From positions 1 through 64,000 of the forward strand of contig NZ_OY759862.1 of the NCBI RefSeq assembly GCF_963662805.1: 64,000 bases of DNA, read 5' to 3'. Below the pieces are notes generated by a model. It did not search any database, was not told the DNA's origin, and worked only from the letters and a program-made list of their open reading frames with translations. Positions 46,076 to 54,674 of the stretch are shown piece after piece. Source of the DNA: an uncultured Cohaesibacter sp. GTDB taxonomy: Bacteria > Pseudomonadota > Alphaproteobacteria > Rhizobiales > Cohaesibacteraceae. Within the stretch, counting starts at the first letter, position 1. Each line of letters opens with the position of its first letter. The position numbers and the translations under genes were made by a program.

Positions 46076-48340
46076 ATGATTGCAACTGATAGTGTAGAGC
46101 GCGATTGGTCGACCTTCTCCGAAACGCTGCCCGACGGCAAGCAGAAACTGGCCCTTGCCGTTGAGGGCATCTATTGCCCCGCCTGCATGACACGCATCGA
46201 AAAGGGCCTGATGGATCTCGACGGGGTTGCCAACGCGCGGGTCAATCTCTCCTCTCATCGCCTCGCGGTCACGTGGCAGCCGGGCGAGACCGATCCGGAC
46301 AAGTTGCTCGCTCGCCTCAATGATTTGGGCTATGGCGCTCATCCCTTCGATCCCGGTCGCATCAAGACCGAGGAGAAGAAGGAAAACCAGCGCCTGCTGC
46401 GGGCCCTCGCGGTGGCCGGTTTCGCCGCCATGAATGTCATGTTGCTGTCGATCTCGGTCTGGTCGGGCAATGTCTCGGACATCACCCCCGAAACGAGGGA
46501 CTTCTTCCATTGGCTGTCTGCAGCAATCACCCTGCCTGCTGCGGCCTATGCCGGTCAGCCTTTCTTCAGCTCCGCATGGCGGGTGTTGCGCAAGGGCCAT
46601 CTCAACATGGATGTGCCGATTTCCATCGGCGTCATTCTGGCGCTCTTCCTCTCGCTGCTCCAGACCATCCAGCACGAACTCGAAGCCTATTTCGAGAGCG
46701 CGCTGATGCTGCTCTTCTTCCTGCTGATCGGTCGCTGGCTCGATCACATGATGCGCCTGAAGACCCGCTCCTTTGCCGAGAATCTGACGGCGCTCAAGGC
46801 CGAAACCGCCATGAAGCTATTCGCCGACGGAGCCCTGCGTGAGGTGCCTCTGTCCAAAATCGAACCAGGCGACCGGGTTCTGGTACGCCCCGGCGAGCGG
46901 GTGTCGGTGGATGGCACGGTCCTTACTGGCACCTCGCAAATTGATCAGAGCCTTGTCACTGGCGAAACGGTGCTCGTCGAGGTGGGCGAGGGCGATGCCG
47001 TCTATGCCGGTACGCTGAATGGCGAGAACGGATTGACCATCTCGGTCACGGCCGCGGCCAAGGGAACCCTGCTCGACGAAGTCAACCGCCTCATCGAGGA
47101 CGCCATGGAAGCCCGCTCGCGCTATCGAAAGCTCGCCGACCGCGCTGCCGATCTCTACGCCCCGATCGTTCACACGGCTTCGGCCCTGACCTTCCTTGGC
47201 TGGTGGCTTTGGGGCATCGGCTGGCAGCCTTCGCTGGTGATCGCCATTTCGGTGTTGATCATTACCTGCCCCTGCGCGCTGGGGCTTGCCATTCCGGCAG
47301 TGCAGGTGGTGGCCTCCGGCTCACTGTTCCGCAATCAGGTTCTGCTCAATCGCTCCGACGCGCTCGAGCGCTTTGCCAAGGTCGACACCATCGTCTTTGA
47401 CAAGACCGGCACTTTGACACGCCCGAGCCCGGGCATCGTCAACAAAGAGGCTTGCGATCCCGAAAGCCTCAATCTGGCGATAGCCCTTGCCAAGTCCTCA
47501 AGCCACCCGCTTTCGGCCGCGCTTGCCGCCATGGATCGCCGCATCAGGCCGATTGCCGAGGCGACCGAGGAGAAGGGCAAGGGGATGAAAGCCCAGGTCG
47601 AGGGCGAAGAGCTGCGTCTCGGGTCTCCCGCCTTTTGTGAGGCCGAAGCCGAGGCCGAATTGGTAAGGGCAGCGCACCCGAGCGCATCGCTTTTGGCGTT
47701 CCGCCGAGAAGGGCAGGCTCCTGTGGTTTTCGCCCTCGAGCAGCAGTTGCGCTCCGACGCGGTCGAGGTCATTGAGGCCCTCAAAGCGAGGGGCATGGAG
47801 TTGATGATCCTTTCCGGGGATCAGGCCCGAGCGGTCGCCGAGATCGCCGAACAGCTTGGTATCGAACGATACCATGCCGGGATCACGCCCACCGACAAGA
47901 TTGCCCTCATCGAGGCCGAGAAGGCCCTCGGCAAGGCAGTCATGATGGTGGGCGATGGCCTCAACGATGCCCCGGCTCTTGCAGCCGCGGACGTGTCGAT
48001 CTCGCCGGTAACCGCCGCTCATGTCTCGCAGGCCGCAGCGGACGCGCTGTTCCTAGGCGAAAAGCTCGCCCCGGTGCTGCAGACCATCGATGTCGGCAAG
48101 CGGGCGGGCAGGATCATGCAGGAGAATCTCTGGGCAGCAACGCTCTACAATGTCATTGCGGTGCCCTTTGCGATCGCCGGGTTCGTCACGCCGCTGATTG
48201 CTGCGCTCGCCATGTCCGGGTCAAGCCTCGTGGTCACGCTCAATGCCCTGCGCGCCCGCGCCAAGGGCGACCCGTGGTTTACAGACAATGTGGGCTTTGA
48301 CGAAGCCATGAAGGATCGGCAGCCGGACCGGGGCGCATGA
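46076..48340 (+). CDS. ccoI: Copper-transporting P1B-type ATPase CcoI (FixI)
   Basis: CcoI exports copper across the inner membrane for loading CuB of cbb3 oxidase. The 754-residue protein has a metal-binding domain with Cys34 and Cys37 (GIYCPACMTRI), eight predicted helices with the C-P-C motif in TCPCALGLAIP, the actuator TGE (LVTGETVLVEV), the phosphorylation site DKTGTLTRP, an HP dipeptide in SSSHPLSAAL, and the hinge GDGLNDAPALAAADVS. It sits between fixH and ccoS as usual. Confidence 0.97.
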   Translation: MIATDSVERDWSTFSETLPDGKQKLALAVEGIYCPACMTRIEKGLMDLDGVANARVNLSSHRLAVTWQPGETDPDKLLARLNDLGYGAHPFDPGRIKTEEKKENQRLLRALAVAGFAAMNVMLLSISVWSGNVSDITPETRDFFHWLSAAITLPAAAYAGQPFFSSAWRVLRKGHLNMDVPISIGVILALFLSLLQTIQHELEAYFESALMLLFFLLIGRWLDHMMRLKTRSFAENLTALKAETAMKLFADGALREVPLSKIEPGDRVLVRPGERVSVDGTVLTGTSQIDQSLVTGETVLVEVGEGDAVYAGTLNGENGLTISVTAAAKGTLLDEVNRLIEDAMEARSRYRKLADRAADLYAPIVHTASALTFLGWWLWGIGWQPSLVIAISVLIITCPCALGLAIPAVQVVASGSLFRNQVLLNRSDALERFAKVDTIVFDKTGTLTRPSPGIVNKEACDPESLNLAIALAKSSSHPLSAALAAMDRRIRPIAEATEEKGKGMKAQVEGEELRLGSPAFCEAEAEAELVRAAHPSASLLAFRREGQAPVVFALEQQLRSDAVEVIEALKARGMELMILSGDQARAVAEIAEQLGIERYHAGITPTDKIALIEAEKALGKAVMMVGDGLNDAPALAAADVSISPVTAAHVSQAAADALFLGEKLAPVLQTIDVGKRAGRIMQENLWAATLYNVIAVPFAIAGFVTPLIAALAMSGSSLVVTLNALRARAKGDPWFTDNVGFDEAMKDRQPDRGA

Positions 48341-48449
48341 CGTATGGCAGTCATGATGGTCCGATACCATTCGTGACAATTTTGCAGTTTCCTCTGGAAG
48401 CAACAGCTGATAGGGCTTTTATGAAAGCCGGGACAAGGACAAACTCGCC

Positions 48450-48647
48450 ATGAGCGCGCTGCTATTTCTCATTCCTGTTGCTCTGTTTCTCGGGGGCCTG
48501 GGTCTCGCCGCTTTTTTGTGGTCGCTGAAATCCAACCAGTATGAGGATATTCAGGGTGCGGCCTACAGGATCCTCGATGATGACGACCTCTCAGCCGAAG
48601 AACAGGCCAAGATCAACGCCAAGCCACGCAGCAAGGATGCTGGATAG
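48450..48647 (+). CDS. ccoS: cbb3 oxidase maturation protein CcoS (FixS)
   Basis: A 65-residue single-span protein with the CcoS signature: hydrophobic N terminus (ALLFLIPVALFLGGLGLAAFLWSLKSNQYED), then an acidic stretch G-A-A-Y-R-I-L-D-D-D-D. CcoS is needed for heme and copper insertion into cbb3 oxidase. It closes the fixGHIS set, 109 bp after ccoI. Confidence 0.94.
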   Translation: MSALLFLIPVALFLGGLGLAAFLWSLKSNQYEDIQGAAYRILDDDDLSAEEQAKINAKPRSKDAG

Positions 48648-48723
48648 AGCTTGATAGACAGGGTGTCCGTTATCCTGTGTGTATTCGCCTGAGAGCCGCC
48701 TGAAGGACAATCAAGAGGACCGC

Positions 48724-49182
48724 ATGATCAAGGCTCTGAAATATTTCTGGAAAGAACAGCCCATCGCCTTGTCCGCGCTTGTTCTGGCTCTCTGTGTGTT
48801 GATCTTTTTCGGCGTGCGCTTTGTCTTCGGGTTTGTCTATTTTCATGATCCCGCCCACCGCAACGAAGCCCTCCAGCCATGGATGACACCGAAATATGTC
48901 GGCATGAGCTATCGCTTGCCGCCCGAGATCATTCGGCAGGTGATGCAGCTTGAAGCCTTCGAGGGGCGTCGGGTCAAGCTGAGCGATGTCGTCGAGCGCA
49001 TGGATATCACCCTGCCGGAGCTGGAAGCTCGGGTCCGCGCCGCCAAATCCGCCCTTCAGCAGGAGAAAGGCAGGCCCGGGCATCAGAAGCAGAAGCCAGC
49101 CCAGTCGCCAGAGCCGGCCTCAGAGCCGTCTCGAGTTCCGAACGGGGCTGAGCAGACCGAGAAAAAGGATGGTGCGACATGA
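48724..49182 (+). CDS. Uncharacterised single-span membrane protein
   Basis: The 152-residue product has one N-terminal membrane helix (LSALVLALCVLIFFGVRFVFGFVYF, residues 13-37). A compact region follows with W-M-T-P-K-Y-V-G-M-S-Y-R-L-P-P-E-I and VKLSDVVERMDITLPELEARV, then a Gln/Lys/Pro-rich tail. I do not know a function. ATG 48724 has GAGGA upstream. Its stop overlaps the dedA start by 4 bases (ATGA), so it is translated together with dedA and may partner it. Confidence 0.7.
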   Translation: MIKALKYFWKEQPIALSALVLALCVLIFFGVRFVFGFVYFHDPAHRNEALQPWMTPKYVGMSYRLPPEIIRQVMQLEAFEGRRVKLSDVVERMDITLPELEARVRAAKSALQQEKGRPGHQKQKPAQSPEPASEPSRVPNGAEQTEKKDGAT

Positions 49183-49859
49183 CCGACACCATTCTGGCGT
49201 TGATCCCGACATACGGCCTCTGGGTGATCTTTTTCACGGTCGTGCTGAGTTGTCTGGCGGTGCCGGTACCCGCGTCCATGCTGGTTCTGTCTTCCGGTGC
49301 CTTTGCTGCCTCCGGTGACGTGGAACTTTATCACGCTCTTCTGGTTGCATTTTCTGCAGGGGTTGTGGGCGATCAGTCCAACTATGGCCTTGCCCGCATG
49401 GCGGGGTCGCCCGTCCTCAAACGCCTGAGGGGCTCGGAGAAGGTCGACGGCATGATCGAACGGGCCGAAGTCATGTTCCGTAAGCGGGGCATTCTTGCCG
49501 TCTTCCTTTCACGCACCGTTTTCAGCCCGGTTGGTCCATGGATGACCATGCTCTGCGGTTCCATGAAGGTCAAATGGGCGCATTTCTCTCTGGCCTCCGT
49601 GCTGGGTTCCGCCTGTTGGGTGGTGGCCTATGTCATGATGGGCTACTATTTCGCCGACCGTCTGACCGAACTTGCTGAGCTGGCAAGTCAGGGCATCGGC
49701 TTCATCGCCGCTTTCGGTGTCGCGATCAGCGCGGGATGGTGGCTGCGACACAGCTGGAAACGCTATCGCGAAACAAGTCAAGAAAAGGACCTTGTGGTCT
49801 CTGCCGATGAAGATGCCGTGGCAGAGACGCAACTTCAAGCCAATGCTGATACCATTTGA
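49179..49859 (+). CDS. DedA family membrane protein
   Basis: DedA (VTT-fold) proteins are inner-membrane proteins; some are lipid carriers such as undecaprenyl-phosphate flippases. The 226-residue protein has the re-entrant and basic features G-D-Q-S-N-Y and F-L-S-R-T-V-F-S-P-V-G-P-W, where the conserved Arg lies, and four to five hydrophobic stretches. It overlaps the preceding small membrane protein and the following lysE-type gene, so all three form a coupled unit. Its particular cargo is unknown. Confidence 0.85.
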   Translation: MTDTILALIPTYGLWVIFFTVVLSCLAVPVPASMLVLSSGAFAASGDVELYHALLVAFSAGVVGDQSNYGLARMAGSPVLKRLRGSEKVDGMIERAEVMFRKRGILAVFLSRTVFSPVGPWMTMLCGSMKVKWAHFSLASVLGSACWVVAYVMMGYYFADRLTELAELASQGIGFIAAFGVAISAGWWLRHSWKRYRETSQEKDLVVSADEDAVAETQLQANADTI

Positions 49860-50478
49860 TACGCTCGCCCTGTTCCTAGCCGCGTCCCTCGCGCTGGGGG
49901 TGGCACCCGGCCCGGACAATATCTTCGTGCTCACCCAGTCGGCCCTGTTCGGTCGCCGCGCGGGCCTGCTGGTTACTCTGGGGCTCTGCACGGGGCTTCT
50001 CGTTCACACCGCAGCCGTGACCTTCGGCATCGCGGTGCTGTTCCAGACCTCCGAGTTGGCCTTCAATGGCCTCAAATTCGCCGGTGCGGCCTATCTTCTC
50101 TATCTGGCATGGGGCGCGTTCCGCGCCAGAGGAACCGATCTGGATGGCGAGGCAGGGGCTGGGACGGGCATCAGCCCGCTGGCGCTCTATGGACGCGGCA
50201 TCGTGATGAATGTCACCAATCCGAAGGTGGCGATCTTCTTTCTCGCCTTCCTGCCCCAATTCGCCGACCCTGCTCGGGGCTCCTTGTCGTTACAGCTTTT
50301 TCTCTTCGGGCTGCTGTTCATTCTGGCGACCATTGTCGTCTTCAGCCTCATCGCCTTCGGGGCAGGAGCACTCGGCGGTTGGTTGCGCGCCTCATCCCGC
50401 GCGCAAGTCATCATGAACCGCATTGCCGGGCTGGTCTTCGTGGCGCTCGCCGCCCGCCTGATGATGGCCCAGCGCTGA
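49843..50478 (+). CDS. LysE-family amino acid exporter
   Basis: A 211-residue, six-helix exporter of the LysE/RhtB group. The family signature GVAPGPDNIFVLTQSALFGRRAGL is at residues 18-41, and NVTNPKVAIFFLAFLPQF is in the middle. Members export basic or neutral amino acids; the substrate cannot be read from sequence. ATG 49843 lies 17 bp inside the dedA gene in another frame, giving translational coupling. A strong terminator follows. Confidence 0.9.
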   Translation: MLIPFDTLALFLAASLALGVAPGPDNIFVLTQSALFGRRAGLLVTLGLCTGLLVHTAAVTFGIAVLFQTSELAFNGLKFAGAAYLLYLAWGAFRARGTDLDGEAGAGTGISPLALYGRGIVMNVTNPKVAIFFLAFLPQFADPARGSLSLQLFLFGLLFILATIVVFSLIAFGAGALGGWLRASSRAQVIMNRIAGLVFVALAARLMMAQR

Positions 50479-50514
50479 TCTCGGCAGGATCGTTTCACGT
50501 ACGAATAGCCAAAC

Positions 50515-50543
50515 AAAAACCCCGCCATTGAGGCGGGGTTTTT
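50515..50543. terminator. Bidirectional terminator between lysE-type gene and hemA
   Basis: AAAAACCCCGCC pairs perfectly with GGCGGGGTTTTT around a 5-base loop. It serves both converging genes. Confidence 0.95.
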
Positions 50544-50585
50544 AGTTCAGTCCGTCGAACGCACTTCCGGGCTCTCGCCCGCTTC

Positions 50586-51863
50586 TCAACCGCCTGCGGC
50601 CTCGAACACCTCCTGAGCCACCGGTTCGTTGAGATTGTAGAAGGAGCCCGGCGCGATATAGGGCAGCTCGAGGCGTTCCCAGACATCGACCAGTGCGGCG
50701 CGGAGGCGATTGACGAGCTCGTCATCATGGAACGGGGTCGGCGTGATGCGAAGACGCTCGGTGCCGCGCGGAACGGTCGGATAGTTGATCGGCTGGATAT
50801 AGATGCCGTGCTGTTCAAGCAGGATATCCGATGCCTTCTTGCAAAGGTCAGGATCGCCAACAAACAGCGGTACGATATGGGTCTCGGACGGCATGACCGG
50901 AAGGCCTGCCTCCGACAGAACGGCCTTGGTGCGGGCAGCCTGACGCTGCTGGCCGTCGCGCTCTGACTGGCTTTCCTTGAGATGGCGAACCGAGGTGCGC
51001 GCGGCCGCTGCGATGGCTGGCGGCATGGCGGTGGTGAAGATGAAGCCCGGCGCATAGGAGCGCACCGCATCAATGATGGCGGATTTGCCGGTGATGTAAC
51101 CACCAAGCGTGCCGTAGGCCTTGGCCAGCGTGCCCTCGATGATGTCGATCCGGTCCATCAGACCTTCGCGTTCGCAGATGCCTGCGCCGCGTGGGCCATA
51201 CATGCCGACAGCATGGACTTCATCGATATAGGTCATGGCATTGTATTTTTCGGCCAGATCAGCGATTTCCTTGATCGGCGCAATGTCACCATCCATCGAA
51301 TAGACGGATTCGAACACGATCAGCTTGGCGCGGTCCTTGCCAGCCGCTGCCAGCAATTCTTCCAGATGCTCGACGTCATTGTGCCGCCAGACCTGTTTCT
51401 GAACGCCAGAGCTCTTCACGCCAGCGATCATCGAGGCATGGTTGAGCTGGTCGGACAGAATGAGGCAATTCGGCAACAGCTTGGCGATGGTCGAGATCGC
51501 CGCTTCGTTGGAGACGAAACCGGACGTGAAAACGAGGGCGGATTCCTTGGCATGCAGATCGGCGAGTTCGGCTTCAAGCTGGACCAGCGGATGGTTGGTG
51601 CCCGAGATATTGCGCGTTCCACCAGCGCCAGTGCCCATCTTGTGGGCGGTGTCGCTCATGGCTTCGATCACGTCGGGATGCTGCCCCATGCCCAGATAAT
51701 CGTTGGAACACCAGACCATGATCTCTCTTTCGAGTCCGTTCTCAGCGCGCCAGATGGCCCGTGGAAATCTGCCAGCCTGACGTTCCAGATCAGCAAAGAT
51801 GCGATAACGCTTTTCCGTCTTCAGGGAAGACACGGCATTTTCGAAGAACTCGAGATACTTCAT
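50586..51863 (-). CDS. hemA: 5-aminolevulinate synthase
   Basis: ALA synthase condenses glycine and succinyl-CoA, the first step of heme synthesis by the C4 route used by alphaproteobacteria. The 425-residue protein has YRIFADLERQAGRFP near the start, WCSNDYLGMGQHP, GTGAGGTRNISGT, SDQLNHASMI, DEVHAVGMYGPRGAGI, and the cofactor Lys248 in EGTLAKAYGTLGGYI. It is full length and unbroken. Its position after the cbb3 cluster fits a shared heme demand, but no FixK box was found in its upstream region; a GTGAA-N6-TTCAC dyad lies about 120 bp before the start. Confidence 0.97.
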   Translation of the reverse strand: MKYLEFFENAVSSLKTEKRYRIFADLERQAGRFPRAIWRAENGLEREIMVWCSNDYLGMGQHPDVIEAMSDTAHKMGTGAGGTRNISGTNHPLVQLEAELADLHAKESALVFTSGFVSNEAAISTIAKLLPNCLILSDQLNHASMIAGVKSSGVQKQVWRHNDVEHLEELLAAAGKDRAKLIVFESVYSMDGDIAPIKEIADLAEKYNAMTYIDEVHAVGMYGPRGAGICEREGLMDRIDIIEGTLAKAYGTLGGYITGKSAIIDAVRSYAPGFIFTTAMPPAIAAAARTSVRHLKESQSERDGQQRQAARTKAVLSEAGLPVMPSETHIVPLFVGDPDLCKKASDILLEQHGIYIQPINYPTVPRGTERLRITPTPFHDDELVNRLRAALVDVWERLELPYIAPGSFYNLNEPVAQEVFEAAGG

Positions 51864-52322
51864 GGAACTTTGTATCCGCTTTTTCTGGTCCTGACAGCGA
51901 ACCGTTCGGTCTCTTCCAAAGCCTGACGCACGGGTCTTGGTATGCGTGCATCATGTTGGTCAGACAAGGCTTTGGACCACGTGAATATACGTTCACTCTG
52001 CTTGACACTTTTCGCAGCCGCCTTGCGCTTTGTCAATTGTTAGAAGCCTTACAAATTGTTAAGGCCAAAGTAATCTGCCGGTTAGCTTGTGCGTGGCAAA
52101 AGGGCCGCTTTCCAGATTCTCATCCTTCCGACATGCGAGTGACACGAAAATGAGGTTGGTGTCATAGCTATGCGAAGAGAGCAATTTGTGATATACGCAA
52201 TTTTAACTATTTGGATTTTGGCCACGAGAGCCGCAAATTGAAAGCGCCAACAGCGAGATCCCAACAACGTCATCCAGCACAGCAAGAACACGCCTTTTGC
52301 CAGATGAACAGGGAACTTTCGA
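51864..52322. other. Divergent control region between hemA and a radical SAM gene
   Basis: 459 bp without coding content. It must hold promoters for both genes. A perfect dyad is at 51981-51996. The half nearer the radical SAM gene is AT-rich with no clear consensus promoter. Confidence 0.5.
51981..51996. promoter_or_regulatory. GTGAA-N6-TTCAC inverted repeat upstream of hemA
   Basis: Perfect 5-bp arms around 6 bp. On the hemA strand the spacer contains TATATT, a possible -10, so a protein bound here could block transcription. The binding protein is unknown. Confidence 0.4.
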
Positions 52323-53966
52323 ATGCAATTCCACGTCGCGCTCATCACACCGTCCCGGTATGACAAGGATGGATATGTCCAGCAATGGAGACGCCCTGCG
52401 ATGGTCACGCAGGCGCAGGCCGCCATCAAGGCGTTGCTGGCCGATTGCAACAAGCGGGATGTGCTTGGCAGTGATGTCGAGATCACCTCGGAAGACCATT
52501 ACGAGATCTTCAAGCCGGTCCCCGTCGAGGGCATCGTCAAACGCATTCGCGAGGCAGGGCAGGGAGCGGTGTTCCTGACCGGCATTCTGTCATCCTTCTA
52601 TCCCCGGGCGCTCGATCTGGCGCGCATGTTCCGAGACGAGGGAATTCAGGTCGTGATCGGTGGTGTGCATGTGAATGGTGTGCTGGCGCTGTTCGATGAC
52701 ATGTCTTACGGCCTGCAGGAGGCCATCGACATGGGTGCGATCCTCTTCGCCGGTCAGGCCGAGGGACATCTGGACGACTTGCTCAGTGATCTCATGACGG
52801 GCAACACCAAGGAACTCTACAATCACCTCAATGAGCTGGCCGACCTGCGCAATGTGCCGCTGCCGGATTATGACGTCGAGACGATCAAGGCGAGCACCAC
52901 CGGCATCCTGCCCATCGAGACCAGCCGCGGCTGCCCGTTCAAATGCACTTTCTGCTGCATTCCCAACACTCAAGGGGTAAAGATGCAGATGCGCGATCCC
53001 AAGGCGATTGCGGACTATGTGCTGAAATATTCCAAGAAGGGCGTGCGCAGTTTCTTCCTCTCGGACGACAACATCGCCCGCAACAAGGAATGGGCGGATG
53101 TCTTTGATGCGCTTGCCAAAGTCAGGCAGAAGCATAAGCTCAAGTATCACATGATCATCGAGGCGGACACTGTGGCCTACAAGATCCCCGGCTTCGTTCA
53201 GAAGGCACGGGCTGCCGGCGTGACGGACGTCTTTCTCGGGCTCGAGTCGATCGACCCGGACACGATCAAGGCCGCTGGCAAGAAGCACAATCGGGCTGCC
53301 AATGTCAGGGAGATGTTCGCCGCCTGGTACGAGGCAGGATGCGTGACCATGTCCGGCTTCATCATCGGCTTTCCCGGCGACACGGCAAACAAGATCCGCA
53401 GCAATGTCGAGACCCTCGTCGAGGAATATACCGGCGAGATCTTCACCCTGTCCGTGCTGACGCCCTTGCCCGGTTCGGTCGATCACAAGCGTCTGTCGGA
53501 CGCGGGTACTTACATGGACCCCGACCTCAACAATTATGATCTTGGCCACGTTGTCTTCAATCACGAGGATCTGCCGCGCAAGGAATTCGACAAGCTCAAG
53601 CCGAGCGTTCTGCGCAAACTCTATTCCTTCCGCCGCACATGGCATGTCATGAAGCAGGGTCTCAGCAATCCGTCTAACCCGGTCACCAACTATTCCTGGT
53701 CGGTCGCTCTCACGCTGGGCTATCGCGTGGTGGGGGATGGTGTCTATGAGATGGGCTTCGGCCGTTATCGCAGCCGTCATTTGCGCCGTCCCGGCCTACC
53801 CAAGGAAGCGGCCATCATCTTCTATCCGAAATATTTTCTCAAGGATGCAGGCTTTCTCGCGCTCGCGGGCCTCAACGTTCTTGTCCTCAAGATTCTGCTC
53901 AAATCGGCAAGGCGGCATGTCGAAAAACAGAAGCAGCCGCATGCCATGTTGCAACCGGCAGAATAA
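52323..53966 (+). CDS. B12-binding-type radical SAM protein of unknown reaction
   Basis: The 547-residue protein has an N-terminal cobalamin-binding-type Rossmann domain (about 1-150; GAVFLTGILSSFYPRALDLARMF, QVVIGGVHVNG) without the DxHxxG motif, as in BchE-like enzymes. The radical SAM domain has Cys204, Cys208 and Cys211 in SRGCPFKCTFCC. DVFLGLESIDPDT and MSGFIIGFPGDT are typical of class B members. The C-terminal 150 residues are basic and end with a hydrophobic stretch (AGFLALAGLNVLVLKILL) that may touch the membrane. These enzymes methylate, cyclise or rearrange carbon skeletons. No pathway genes lie beside it, so I assign no substrate. The ATG has AGGGAAC upstream. Confidence 0.85.
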   Translation: MQFHVALITPSRYDKDGYVQQWRRPAMVTQAQAAIKALLADCNKRDVLGSDVEITSEDHYEIFKPVPVEGIVKRIREAGQGAVFLTGILSSFYPRALDLARMFRDEGIQVVIGGVHVNGVLALFDDMSYGLQEAIDMGAILFAGQAEGHLDDLLSDLMTGNTKELYNHLNELADLRNVPLPDYDVETIKASTTGILPIETSRGCPFKCTFCCIPNTQGVKMQMRDPKAIADYVLKYSKKGVRSFFLSDDNIARNKEWADVFDALAKVRQKHKLKYHMIIEADTVAYKIPGFVQKARAAGVTDVFLGLESIDPDTIKAAGKKHNRAANVREMFAAWYEAGCVTMSGFIIGFPGDTANKIRSNVETLVEEYTGEIFTLSVLTPLPGSVDHKRLSDAGTYMDPDLNNYDLGHVVFNHEDLPRKEFDKLKPSVLRKLYSFRRTWHVMKQGLSNPSNPVTNYSWSVALTLGYRVVGDGVYEMGFGRYRSRHLRRPGLPKEAAIIFYPKYFLKDAGFLALAGLNVLVLKILLKSARRHVEKQKQPHAMLQPAE

Positions 53967-54107
53967 GCCGTCGGGCACAATCGAAAAGATTGAAAGAATG
54001 ACAGTAAAGATTCCTAAAGGCTTTATGCTTACACTTTGAACACCGGTGTATCTGGCGGACTCTGTCTGCTGGTGGCGTCTTGGTGACGTCAATGTTTGGA
54101 GTGTTCG

Positions 54108-54626
54108 ATGTCTGTAACTGTGCTTTCGGCCCTCAGGGTTCTGGTGATCGAGGACAGCGCCTACATGCGCACGATCATCCGCACGATTCTACAGGGCCTC
54201 GGCGTCCGTGAAATTTTCGAGGCAGAGGACGGTGGTGTCGGCCTTGAAAAGCTCGAGCAGCTGTCTCCGGATGTCGTCATCATCGACTGGGTTCTGCCCA
54301 TTCTCGACGGGCCGGAACTGGTGCGTCTGGTGCGCAACCCCAACCATCCGATGGGGACCGTGCCGATCATCATGATCTCTTCCTACGCAGAAAAGCATCG
54401 CATCATGGAAGCCAAGCAACTGGGCGTACATGAATTCCTGCGCAAGCCATTCTCGGCAAAGGATATGTATTTCCGCATGGTTGCGGCCACCTCCATGGAG
54501 CGCCCATTCGTGCGTACCGACACCTACTATGGTCCGGCCCCGAGGGAAGCGGTCACGCGCAGAACCGGCGATGGCCTCACCGATGCACAGGGCTCCGGTG
54601 TCTCCATGCCGACGGCCTTCGCTTAG
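54108..54626 (+). CDS. CheY-like single-domain response regulator
   Basis: A receiver domain (residues 8-130) with VLVIEDSAYMRTII, phospho-acceptor Asp60 in VVIIDWVLPILDG, Ser/Thr in IMISSYAE, and Lys in FLRKPFSAKD. A tail of about 40 residues has no known domain and ends TDAQGSGVSMP. It resembles small CheY-type proteins that act by protein contact. It has no kinase beside it. ATG 54108 follows a GGAG site. It lies 141 bp after the radical SAM gene on the same strand. Confidence 0.88.
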   Translation: MSVTVLSALRVLVIEDSAYMRTIIRTILQGLGVREIFEAEDGGVGLEKLEQLSPDVVIIDWVLPILDGPELVRLVRNPNHPMGTVPIIMISSYAEKHRIMEAKQLGVHEFLRKPFSAKDMYFRMVAATSMERPFVRTDTYYGPAPREAVTRRTGDGLTDAQGSGVSMPTAFA

Positions 54627-54674
54627 GCGACGGATTTCCTTTTCAAACGCAAAAATACAAACGATGGAAACATC

